DNA from: Gemmatimonadota bacterium
Lineage (GTDB): Bacteria; Latescibacterota; UBA2968; UBA8231
Reading direction: 5' to 3'
Assembly (NCBI GenBank): GCA_026706505.1
Contig: JAPOYQ010000483.1
Coordinates: 1 to 5,807, forward strand
Length of the DNA: 5,807 bases
The position numbers and the translations under genes were made by a program. Shown here piece after piece: positions 1-5,386 of this stretch (positions are counted from its first letter, which is position 1; each line of letters opens with the position of its first letter). A model generated the notes under the pieces. The model searched no databases and had not been told where the DNA came from. It worked only from the letters and a program-made list of their open reading frames with translations.

Positions 1-936
1 CCGCGCTCCACAGACATAATCGCGATGCGGTTCTTTTTGCTTACCCAGAAAGGCTCGTCCTTGAAAGTGTTCGGGAGTCTGCACATCCATCATGCTCAAA
101 ACAGATGCGCCCATGTCCATCGTCATTACCAGATCATCCACCACCGTTCCTGGAGAGCCTGGTGCCAAGTGTTGGTATTTCGCGGGAAAGCGAATAATCA
201 ACGGCACCCGCAAACCATCTTCGTAAACGTGCGTCTTGCCCCTCGGAAAACCTGTGCCGTGATCAGACCAAAAGAAAACAATCGCATTGTCCAGCACACC
301 CGCAGATCCCAACCGTCCTATCACTTCACCCACGTGCCGATCAACCTGCATCAAGCCATCGTAAAAAAGAGCGGTGCGCTCTCTGGCAAGCGGCGTATCA
401 GGCATAAAAACGGGAAGTGGCGCATTGTCGGGATCGTGCAATTCTTCATCCGTCAACAAGCTCGACCGCTGTTCTCGCGCTTGCTCTGGTGTTAGCTTAA
501 ATACACTGGCGTGGGATTCACCAAAACTATAAACTGCAAAAAAAGGCTTCTCATCCGCCCGCCCCAAAAGCGCATCATTGCTCTGATACGCCGCCCATTC
601 GTCAGGATCAATGTCTGTGTTCAAATCGGTATCGATCGCCGAGCAGTTATACCCTTCTGCCATCAGATAATGCGGCAACATTTGCACAAAGTCAGGACGT
701 CTGGCAAAACTTCGATGATGATGCGTACCCACAGTTGTTTGATGCATGCCGGTAAAAATACTTGTGCGCGCGGGTGAACAAATAGGCCCACAGGCAAAAG
801 CATTCGCATAGCGAACGCCTTCTTCAGCCAGCTTATCGAGATGAGGGGTTGTGGCATAGTCATCGCCATAACACCCTAAGTTCCTCGCACTCACATCGTG
901 CGTATTTATCCAGACAAAATTCGGTCGTTCCGCCAA
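1..936 (-). CDS. Sulfatase, SGSH-like (formylglycine type), C-terminus beyond window
   Basis: Partial gene of 312 codons with no stop before the left edge; read on the minus strand from TTG at 936-934. It should hydrolyse sulfate esters or N-sulfate groups. Seen: PNFVWINTHD near residue 6, where a metal-binding Asp (D14) is expected; the sulfatase signature C53-S-P-A-R57, whose Cys becomes formylglycine; GTHHHR at 70-75; the second metal site SDHG at 224-227; then FPRGK (230-234) and YEDGLRVPLI (238-247). The order and the FPRGK/GLRVP block resemble N-sulfoglucosamine sulfohydrolase-like sulfatases; the true substrate is unknown. An in-frame TAG lies at 951-949, so the protein cannot extend upstream. 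It therefore starts at AERPNF with no signal peptide, which implies a cytosolic enzyme acting on imported fragments. Many sulfatases have Asp-Asp where this one has His-Asp (13-14). Codons end in A/T more often than in the genes to the right. The sulfatase call is secure, the subfamily is inferred. Confidence 0.93.
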   Translation of the reverse strand, partial: MAERPNFVWINTHDVSARNLGCYGDDYATTPHLDKLAEEGVRYANAFACGPICSPARTSIFTGMHQTTVGTHHHRSFARRPDFVQMLPHYLMAEGYNCSAIDTDLNTDIDPDEWAAYQSNDALLGRADEKPFFAVYSFGESHASVFKLTPEQAREQRSSLLTDEELHDPDNAPLPVFMPDTPLARERTALFYDGLMQVDRHVGEVIGRLGSAGVLDNAIVFFWSDHGTGFPRGKTHVYEDGLRVPLIIRFPAKYQHLAPGSPGTVVDDLVMTMDMGASVLSMMDVQTPEHFQGRAFLGKQKEPHRDYVCGAR

Positions 937-942
937 ATCAAT

Positions 943-948
943 TCCTCC
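943..948 (-). promoter_or_regulatory. Ribosome binding site deciding the TTG start of the sulfatase
   Basis: Read on the minus strand, GGAGGA lies 7 nt (from GGAGG) upstream of TTG at 936-934. The stop TAG at 951-949 is in the same frame and there is no ATG or GTG between it and PNFVWI. TTG is therefore the only sensible start codon. Confidence 0.85.
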
Positions 949-1036
949 CTAAGGTATAATCCCCATATTCGTGTTCGCCTTCTTGTGCAATGGCTGAGTC
1001 TGGTAGTTGCCCCTTTATCAAAGTCTCCGTAAGACG

Positions 1037-1052
1037 GCCTGCTTTAGCTGGC
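1037..1052 (+). repeat. Left-end imperfect hairpin of the IS element
   Basis: Stem GCC / T mismatch / GCT, loop TT, then AGC / T mismatch / GGC. The same T-T mismatch and the same inner GCT-TT-AGC recur in the right-end hairpin at 2251-2270. A smaller hairpin, CCGT (1027-1030) with ACGG (1034-1037), sits directly beside it. In IS605-family elements these structures are what the HUH transposase recognises in single-stranded DNA. Confidence 0.65.
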
Positions 1053-1077
1053 AGATATAAGGCGCGTTTTGCGTGAT

Positions 1078-1092
1078 GGGGCTTTTTGCCCC
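1078..1092 (+). other. Perfect GGGGC-TTTTT-GCCCC stem-loop upstream of tnpB
   Basis: A five-pair all-GC stem (1078-1082 with 1088-1092) encloses a loop of five T. Only two T follow the stem, so it is not a classical intrinsic terminator. It lies inside the element between the left end and tnpB. It may block read-through into tnpB or form structure in the left-end DNA; no function is shown by sequence alone. Confidence 0.45.
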
Positions 1093-1108
1093 TTGAGCGA
1101 GAAACGTA

Positions 1109-1139
1109 TTGACACGGCTTCTCATTAAGCAGGTATTTA
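1109..1139 (+). promoter_or_regulatory. Candidate tnpB promoter
   Basis: A perfect -35 TTGACA at 1109-1114 is followed after 19 nt by TATTTA (1134-1139) as a -10. The spacing is longer than ideal. Transcription would begin at about the ATG at 1144, giving a leaderless or nearly leaderless mRNA, and no convincing SD precedes the ATG (only AGG at 1131-1133). Weak expression would suit a tnpB gene. Confidence 0.35.
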
Positions 1140-1143
1140 TGAT

Positions 1144-2238
1144 ATGCTTAAGGCTTTCAAATATCGCCTGTATCCGACGCGTAAACAGGCGGGTGTTCTG
1201 ACGACCCATCTTGAGGAATGCCGTATGCTGTATAACCATTTTCTGGCAGACCGCATCCAAGCCTATCAAGACCGAGGTGAGTCGTTGACGTGCTATGACC
1301 AATGCAAGCGGCTTCCCTTCCTCAAAGAAGATCGCCCATCTCTTACTCAGGTACATTCTCAGGTGTTACAGAATGTGGCAATACGGGTTGATCTGGCGTT
1401 CAAGGCATTCTTCCGTCGTTGCAAGGCGGGGGACAAGCCGGGCTTTCCTCGCTTCAAGGGCTTGGGGCGATACGACAGCCTCACCTACCCGCAGGTAGGT
1501 GGATTCACGCTCAAGGAAAGTGGGCTCCGTCTTGGCAAGATCGGCAACGTCTCGATCAAGCAACATGGTCCGTTTGCCGGAACACCTAAGACCTGCACGG
1601 TGCGCCGCAGTGCTACCGGCAAGTGGTATGCCACCATCGTCTGTGCGGTGGAGTCCCAACCGATGCCTGATAGCACCGAAGCGGTGGGCATCGACGTAGG
1701 CTTGGCGAGATTTGCCACCCTGTCCAACGGTCAACAGATAGACAACCCGCGCTTCTTCCGCCAAGACGAGGACGAGCTGGCCAAAGCGCAACGAAAGCTG
1801 GATAAGGCCGCCAAGGGCACGCCAGCCCGCGTTAAAGCACGCAAGGTCGTCGCCCGAGTGCATGAGCGCATACGCTTTCGGCGGCATGACTTTGCTCACC
1901 AGTTGGCTCGTCGGCTGGTCAGCCGCTATGGCTTGATCTCCGTCGAGGACCTGACTATCAATGGTATGGTGCATAACAGGTGCCTTGCTAAATCCATTCA
2001 CGATGCGGCATGGTCGCAGTTTAGGCAAGTCCTGTCCTACAAAGCGGAAGAGGCTGGTAGGACGCTGGTCGCGGTAAACCCGGCCTATACCTCGCAGGAT
2101 TGCTCCCAGTGTGGACATCGTCTCAGAAAAGCATTGTCTCAACGTAGGCATATATGTCCTTGCTGTGGTTTAAACCTCGACCGAGACGAAAACGCCGCCA
2201 AAAATATATTGAGATTGGGGTTGCAGTCTCAGGGCTAA
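1144..2238 (+). CDS. tnpB: TnpB, RNA-guided RuvC nuclease of IS200/IS605 (IS1341 type)
   Basis: The protein has 364 residues, within the usual TnpB range. TnpB proteins are the ancestors of Cas12 and cut DNA beside a T-rich motif, guided by an RNA from the element's right end. Seen: N-terminal module starting KAFKYRLYPTRKQ with LEECRMLYNHFL (23-34); PGFPRFKG (99-106); RuvC-I GIDVGLARFATLSNG with D184; a basic bridge-helix-like segment at 213-249; RuvC-II ISVEDL with E268; a zinc ribbon C320-C323 and C338-C341; and RuvC-III LDRDENAAKNI (D346/D348). All RuvC acidic positions and the four Cys are present, and the frame is unbroken, so the nuclease looks intact. The protein ends soon after RuvC-III. 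No TnpA is adjacent. The start at KAFKYRLYP matches family N-termini although its SD is poor. The large opposite-strand ORF here is a shadow. Confidence 0.95.
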   Translation: MLKAFKYRLYPTRKQAGVLTTHLEECRMLYNHFLADRIQAYQDRGESLTCYDQCKRLPFLKEDRPSLTQVHSQVLQNVAIRVDLAFKAFFRRCKAGDKPGFPRFKGLGRYDSLTYPQVGGFTLKESGLRLGKIGNVSIKQHGPFAGTPKTCTVRRSATGKWYATIVCAVESQPMPDSTEAVGIDVGLARFATLSNGQQIDNPRFFRQDEDELAKAQRKLDKAAKGTPARVKARKVVARVHERIRFRRHDFAHQLARRLVSRYGLISVEDLTINGMVHNRCLAKSIHDAAWSQFRQVLSYKAEEAGRTLVAVNPAYTSQDCSQCGHRLRKALSQRRHICPCCGLNLDRDENAAKNILRLGLQSQG

Positions 2239-2295
2239 CCGCCCAAGAAGCCGTCTGCTTTAGCTGACGGAGCAATCACTAAACTATTCCGCCGA
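2150..2295 (+). ncRNA. Predicted omega-RNA (reRNA) plus guide; limits approximate
   Basis: In characterised TnpB elements the guide RNA is made from the 3' end of the tnpB transcript through the right end, and its last part is the flanking DNA. By that rule the scaffold here would cover the last ~90 nt of tnpB, the 3' UTR and the right-end hairpin (2251-2270), ending near 2279. The guide would begin at 2280 with TAAACTATTCCGCCGA (2280-2295). The 5' limit cannot be read from the sequence. The guide follows only if the right end is at 2279. Confidence 0.4.
2251..2270 (+). repeat. Right-end imperfect hairpin of the IS element
   Basis: Stem CCGTC / T mismatch / GCT, loop TT, AGC / T mismatch / GACGG. 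It begins 13 nt after the tnpB stop and matches the left-end hairpin in its inner half, while the outer arms differ (CCGTC/GACGG against GCC/GGC). It should serve both as transposase recognition structure and as part of the omega-RNA scaffold. There is no T-tract after it, so it is not a typical terminator. Confidence 0.7.
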
Positions 2296-2318
2296 AACAG
2301 GTTAGCCAAGCGGACCAT

Positions 2319-2347
2319 TTGCGCCCGACCGCAGCGCGACCCATTAT
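2319..2347 (+). promoter_or_regulatory. Weak candidate promoter for fabV
   Basis: TTGCGC (2319-2324), a 17-nt spacer and CATTAT (2342-2347). Spacing is ideal but agreement with sigma-70 consensus is poor, especially at -35. Together with the SD at 2374-2379 it fills the 105-nt stretch between the inferred right end of the element and fabV. I see nothing else in that stretch. Confidence 0.22.
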
Positions 2348-2373
2348 TCAACGGTTTGCCTTAATCTCAACCC

Positions 2374-2379
2374 AAGGGA
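2374..2379 (+). promoter_or_regulatory. Ribosome binding site fixing the fabV start
   Basis: AAGGGA ends 5 nt before ATG 2385. It decides between this ATG and an in-frame TTG at 2319, which has no SD and would add 22 residues not seen in the family. Confidence 0.75.
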
Positions 2380-2384
2380 ATCCT

Positions 2385-3560
2385 ATGATCATCCAACCCA
2401 AAGTTCGCGGCTTTATCTGCACTACGGCTCATCCCGACGGCTGCGCTCGCGCCGTCCAAGACCAAATCGATTGGGTCAAACGCCAACCCTCCTTCGACGG
2501 CCCAAAGAAAGTTCTCGTCGTCGGCGCTTCGACCGGCTACGGGCTGGCGTCGCGCATCTCCACCTGCTTTGGCTCAGGTGCGGCCACGCTCGGAGTCTTC
2601 TTCGAGCGGCCCGCGGCTGGCAAACGCACCGCAACGGCCGGGTGGTACAATACCGCGGCCTTTCACGAGGCGGCGCGCAACGCAGGCTATTACGCCCGCA
2701 GCATCAACGGCGATGCCTTCTCCGACGAGATTAAGGACGAGACCATCGCCGCCATCCGCGAGGACCTGCAAGAAGTCGATTTGGTCGTTTACAGCTTAGC
2801 TTCGCCGCGGCGTACGCATCCGCGCATTGGCGAAAATTTCAACTCCGTCCTCAAGCCCCTCGGCGGCACCTACACCAACAAGACCGTCCACGTCCAGACC
2901 GGCGAGGTTTCCGACATCGCCATCGACCCGGCGAACGAAGAAGAGATCGCCCACACCATCGCAGTCATGGGTGGGGAAGACTGGCAGATGTGGATCGAAG
3001 CGCTCGATGAAGCGGGCGTGCTCGCCGACGGCGTTCGCACGATCGCTTATACCTATATCGGCCCTGAAGTTACCCACCCGGTCTATCGCGACGGGACCAT
3101 CGGCCACGCCAAGAATCATCTGGAAAACACGGCCAAGGCCCTCGACGAATATCTGCAAGCGAGAAGCGGCAGTGCCCACATCTCCGTCAACAAGGCCATG
3201 GTGACCCAATCGAGCGCCGCTATCCCCGTCGTACCGCTCTACATCTCGCTACTGTACAAGGTGATGAAGGAAAAAGACTGCCACGAAAGCTGCATCGAGC
3301 AGATGCACCGGCTCTTCGCCGATTGCCTCTATGCAGATGCCGCCACCGACGCCGAAGGGCGCATCCGCATCGACGACCGCGAGATGCGCGAAGACGTGCA
3401 GCGGGAAGTCGCTGAGCTGTGGGAGCAAGTCAACACTGAAAACCTCGAAGTACTGTCGGATATCGAAAGCTACCGCTCCGAGTTTCTGGGACTTTTCGGC
3501 TTTGGCTTTGCGGGCGTCGACTACTCGGTGGACGTCGATCCCGAGCGGGGGCTGTCATGA
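2385..3560 (+). CDS. fabV: FabV/TER-type NADH-dependent trans-2-enoyl-ACP (CoA) reductase
   Basis: The enzyme reduces the trans-2 double bond of enoyl-ACP, the last step of a fatty-acid elongation cycle, or of enoyl-CoA in TER members; it is cytosolic. The protein has 391 residues, a normal length for the family. Seen: N-terminal MIIQPKVRGFICTTAHP; Rossmann dinucleotide loop GASTGYGLASR (47-57); FFERP at 72-76, whose Glu fits NADH use; GWYN (86-89); INGDAFSDE (107-115); YSLASPRR (136-143); VMGGEDW (194-200); and the diagnostic active site Y234-x8-K243 within YRDGTIGHAK. It ends in the FabV C-terminal region with YRSEFLGLFGF. ATG 2385 is chosen because the family begins at this MIIQP block and because AAGGGA lies 5 nt upstream. 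Resistance to triclosan is common for FabV but is not shown here. FabV and TER cannot be separated by these motifs, and no other fatty-acid genes are adjacent. Confidence 0.96.
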   Translation: MIIQPKVRGFICTTAHPDGCARAVQDQIDWVKRQPSFDGPKKVLVVGASTGYGLASRISTCFGSGAATLGVFFERPAAGKRTATAGWYNTAAFHEAARNAGYYARSINGDAFSDEIKDETIAAIREDLQEVDLVVYSLASPRRTHPRIGENFNSVLKPLGGTYTNKTVHVQTGEVSDIAIDPANEEEIAHTIAVMGGEDWQMWIEALDEAGVLADGVRTIAYTYIGPEVTHPVYRDGTIGHAKNHLENTAKALDEYLQARSGSAHISVNKAMVTQSSAAIPVVPLYISLLYKVMKEKDCHESCIEQMHRLFADCLYADAATDAEGRIRIDDREMREDVQREVAELWEQVNTENLEVLSDIESYRSEFLGLFGFGFAGVDYSVDVDPERGLS

Positions 3561-3588
3561 GGAGCCGCCGAATGACGCGCAATCGCGA

Positions 3589-3609
3589 GATAGAATTACG
3601 CGTTCTATC
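3589..3609 (+). repeat. Inverted repeat between fabV and the DUF481 gene
   Basis: Arms GATAGAA (3589-3595) and TTCTATC (3603-3609) are perfect over 7 bp around a 7-nt centre containing the palindrome ACGCGT across the loop edge. The stem begins 29 nt after the fabV stop. There is no T-run after it, so it is not a standard terminator. It may be an operator or a stem that tunes read-through or mRNA decay between the two genes. The rest of 3561-3662 holds nothing I recognise. Confidence 0.4.
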
Positions 3610-3662
3610 GCCGCACCGGTCGCAAGCGCCTCATCGAATCTTCTCAAACTAGCACTTTTAGC

Positions 3663-4439
3663 GTGCGCTTTAATACCCAACCTTGTTGCCTCTGGCTAGC
3701 GGCCTTGGTCTGGCTGGCGAATCCCCTGTGGGCGCAAGTCGATATCGAAAGCCTACGCCGGGACCATCAAGCGGGTTTTTTCGGTTCCGTGGCGATTGAC
3801 CTGACGTTGCGGGCCGGCAATGTCGAATTATTCGAATGCGGTCCCGAGCTTTCCCTCAGTTACGGTCGCAGCGAGGACACATTCATTTTTATCGGCTCAG
3901 GCGACCTCGGCTGGGAGGGTAAGGAGCGCTTTTCCAATGAAGCGCTGGCGCATCTGCGCTACGTCCGCGCCTTGGGCTCGCGGCTGCATGGCGAAGCCTT
4001 CGGACAAGTCAATTACGACCAATCCCGACGCTTGGATTTTCGCGGCCTTGTCGGCAGCGGCATCCGTTTGGCTCTCATCGCCCCGGGCGAGTCGTCTTTT
4101 TGGCTAGGCTCGTCGCTTATGTTCGAACACGAGCGAAATGAACTCACACCAGCAGACGACCATGCGGCTCGGACTTCTCTTGTCCGCTGGAGCAACTACT
4201 TGTCGGCGGATATCAAGCTCGGTGAAACGACTCAGCTAGCGGGAACGGCCTACGTGCAGCCCGCGGTGCGGCAATTCGACGACTATCGCGTTTTGTGGGA
4301 CGTGGTCTTGAAAGTGTCGATCACCGAAGCGCTATCCTCGACTACGTCCGTGGCATTTCAGCGCGATAGCGATCCGCTCCATGGAGTGGATGGGAGCGAT
4401 TTTAGCCTAACAACGGGTTTAGCACTCGATTGGAATTGA
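3663..4439 (+). CDS. DUF481-family outer-membrane beta-barrel protein
   Basis: The precursor has 258 residues and starts at GTG 3663. Residues 1-24 look like a Sec signal peptide: a short basic start, hydrophobic LWLAALVWLA, then NPLWA with likely cleavage A24|Q25. The mature part has alternating hydrophobic and polar strands and motifs I associate with DUF481 proteins: ALAHLRYVRAL (94-104), LHGEAFGQVNYD (108-119), RRLDFRGLVGSGIRLALI (122-139), LMFEHE (152-157), NYLSADIKL (178-186), YVQPAVRQFDDYRV (197-210) and the closing GLALDWN. DUF481 members are predicted outer-membrane proteins, some called salt-induced; their function is not firmly known. An in-frame TAG at 3591 and lack of ATG leave GTG as the best start although no clear SD precedes it; translation may depend on fabV. 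It is codirectional with fabV and ends 7 nt from a convergent gene. Confidence 0.82.
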   Translation: MRFNTQPCCLWLAALVWLANPLWAQVDIESLRRDHQAGFFGSVAIDLTLRAGNVELFECGPELSLSYGRSEDTFIFIGSGDLGWEGKERFSNEALAHLRYVRALGSRLHGEAFGQVNYDQSRRLDFRGLVGSGIRLALIAPGESSFWLGSSLMFEHERNELTPADDHAARTSLVRWSNYLSADIKLGETTQLAGTAYVQPAVRQFDDYRVLWDVVLKVSITEALSSTTSVAFQRDSDPLHGVDGSDFSLTTGLALDWN

Positions 4440-4446
4440 GAAACCT

Positions 4447-5163
4447 TCACTCGAAGAACCCCTCGTCGTGAGGCCGCAAATCAATCTCGAAACCCCAAGC
4501 GCCTTTGTCCTGTTGCACCAGAGTCCAATAGGCGGCGGCCACGGCGTCGATATTTAGGAGAGGTTCGCCCTCCTCGACATGCCCTCCCTCACGCACCAAG
4601 GGGGTATCCAGCACCCCGTCTATGATAACGTGGGCCACGTGAATGCCCTCGGGCCACAGCTCACGGGCCAATGCCCAAGCTAGACCGCGCACCGCAAACT
4701 TGGCGCTACTGAAGGCAAGGGCACCGGCCCGGCCCCGAATGGACGAGGTGGCTCCGGTGAAGAGGATGGTGCCGCGGCCCACAGATAGCATATCGCCGAC
4801 CACTTCCCTCGCGCACAGAAAGGAGCCGTAGGCACACACGCGCCAGGATTGTTCAAACTCATCCAAGGTCAGTTCGTGGAAGCCTTTCCAAGAGGCGTTG
4901 CCGGCGTGGTTGATCAGGACATCGACCGGGCCCAGTTCCTCGCGCACTTGGGCAAAGCTCCGGGTCACCTGTCGGGGGTCAGTGATATCTGTGGGTACGG
5001 CAAGGGCCTTCACATCCTCTTGCAGCAGTTCTTCGGCCAGTCCCTCGATATAATTAGAAGACCGGGCCAGCAACCCTACTTGGTAGCCTTCGCTTGCAAA
5101 CTTCCTCACCAGCGCGGCACCTAAACCAGAGCCGACCCCTGAAATAACAGCCGTTTTGGACAT
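4447..5163 (-). CDS. Non-classical short-chain dehydrogenase (SDR), FxxxK active site
   Basis: The protein has 238 residues, SDR length, with one Rossmann fold. Seen: cofactor loop G9-V-G-S-G-L-G15 near the N-terminus; R34 in LLAR after strand beta2, which fits NADP(H); PTDITD (57-62); NHAG (85-88), the structural NAG motif; GATSS (137-141) with the usual Ser; and then F151-S-S-A-K155 where classical SDRs have Tyr-xxx-Lys. C110 stands where many SDRs have the Asn of the catalytic tetrad. The following AVRGLAWALARELWPEGIHVAHVIIDG (157-183) matches a known SDR group with Phe in place of Tyr. The substrate is unknown and the missing Tyr makes classical alcohol or ketone oxidoreduction doubtful. 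The start is supported by GAGGAG 6 nt upstream. The gene converges on the DUF481 gene, and a tandem repeat lies just before its SD. Confidence 0.9.
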   Translation of the reverse strand: MSKTAVISGVGSGLGAALVRKFASEGYQVGLLARSSNYIEGLAEELLQEDVKALAVPTDITDPRQVTRSFAQVREELGPVDVLINHAGNASWKGFHELTLDEFEQSWRVCAYGSFLCAREVVGDMLSVGRGTILFTGATSSIRGRAGALAFSSAKFAVRGLAWALARELWPEGIHVAHVIIDGVLDTPLVREGGHVEEGEPLLNIDAVAAAYWTLVQQDKGAWGFEIDLRPHDEGFFE

Positions 5164-5169
5164 GGTACT

Positions 5170-5175
5170 CTCCTC
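5170..5175 (-). promoter_or_regulatory. Strong ribosome binding site of the SDR gene
   Basis: GAGGAG on the minus strand with a 6-nt spacer to ATG 5163-5161. It abuts the tandem repeat at 5178-5205, so anything bound to the repeat, or the repeat's own RNA, could affect initiation. Confidence 0.75.
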
Positions 5176-5177
5176 TT

Positions 5178-5205
5178 TTTAAGGTTGACACTTTAAGGTT
5201 GACAC
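5178..5205. repeat. Tandem duplication of a 14-bp unit, TTTAAGGTTGACAC
   Basis: Two perfect head-to-tail copies occupy 5178-5191 and 5192-5205. Each contains TTGACA on the plus strand and GTGTCAACC on the minus strand. The repeat is in the divergent intergenic region, immediately upstream of the SDR ribosome binding site, so it would be in the 5' leader or core promoter of that gene. It could be a double operator site or a simple slippage duplication. Confidence 0.85.
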
Positions 5206-5270
5206 TTGCGGGATGACGCGGTTCCCAAAGTCTCCCGTGCATGTCAGTCCTCGGCCTGCCCTGTGATGTC

Positions 5271-5299
5271 TTGATCCCGGAGCTTGGGCGGGTTATGCT
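5271..5299 (+). promoter_or_regulatory. Candidate sigma-70 promoter for the DMFase-like gene
   Basis: TTGATC (5271-5276), a 17-nt spacer and TATGCT (5294-5299), followed by an AT-rich stretch. Each hexamer matches the consensus at four of six positions. Transcription would start near 5306, giving a leader of about 80 nt before ATG 5387. No better pair is visible in 5206-5386. Confidence 0.4.
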
Positions 5300-5386
5300 A
5301 AATTTAATTGGCGAACTTTCCGGGGCACATACCAGTATTGAATCAGAAGCACGAAGCCGACTTCACACTCAATTGAAAGGACGGAC

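Larger units (their letters stand above)
1019..2279 (+). mobile_element. IS200/IS605-family element, IS1341 type (tnpB only); ends inferred
   Basis: The element contains one gene, tnpB, flanked by related imperfect hairpins: left at 1037-1052 and right at 2251-2270, both with core TGCTTTAGCTG. IS605-family elements end in subterminal hairpins and insert without target duplication just 3' of a short T-rich motif. I place the left end after TTTAT (1014-1018), 18 nt before the left hairpin. I place the right end at TCAC (2276-2279), 6-9 nt after the right hairpin. By analogy with IS608, the tetranucleotide just 5' of the right hairpin, GAAG (2247-2250), could serve as the guide for TCAC, and AAGA (1031-1034) for TTAT. 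No tnpA is present, so movement would need a transposase in trans. The hairpins and gene are seen; the exact ends are inference and could be off by a few bases. Confidence 0.7.

Noticed and set aside
25..777. Plus-strand frames at 25-495 and 511-777
   Set aside because: They are antisense to the sulfatase and show no recognisable protein motif.
663..869. 68-codon minus-strand frame in the sulfatase region
   Set aside because: It is a different frame within the real sulfatase gene, which carries the CSPAR and SDHG motifs.
955..960. Perfect TATAAT on the plus strand
   Set aside because: No -35 lies at a suitable distance upstream and no gene follows before the element; probably chance in an AT-rich gap.
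1078..1092. Intrinsic terminator for transcription entering the element
   Set aside because: The T residues are in the loop and only two follow the stem, so it lacks the required T-tract.
1366..2151. 261-codon open frame on the minus strand inside tnpB
   Set aside because: It lies opposite an intact TnpB with full motif support; its translation shows no domain I recognise and is a typical antisense shadow.
2319..2384. In-frame TTG extension of fabV adding 22 residues
   Set aside because: No SD before 2319, the added residues do not fit the family, and ATG 2385 has a good SD and starts at the conserved MIIQP block.
4440..4446. Shared terminator between the convergent DUF481 and SDR genes
   Set aside because: Only 7 nt separate the stop codons and I see no stem with a T-tract there; any terminator would overlap coding sequence.
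5185..5204. Two TTGACA boxes as -35 elements of the plus-strand gene
   Set aside because: Neither has a -10 at 16-18 nt (the positions read GCGGGA and TTCCCA), and the pair at 5271-5299 fits better.
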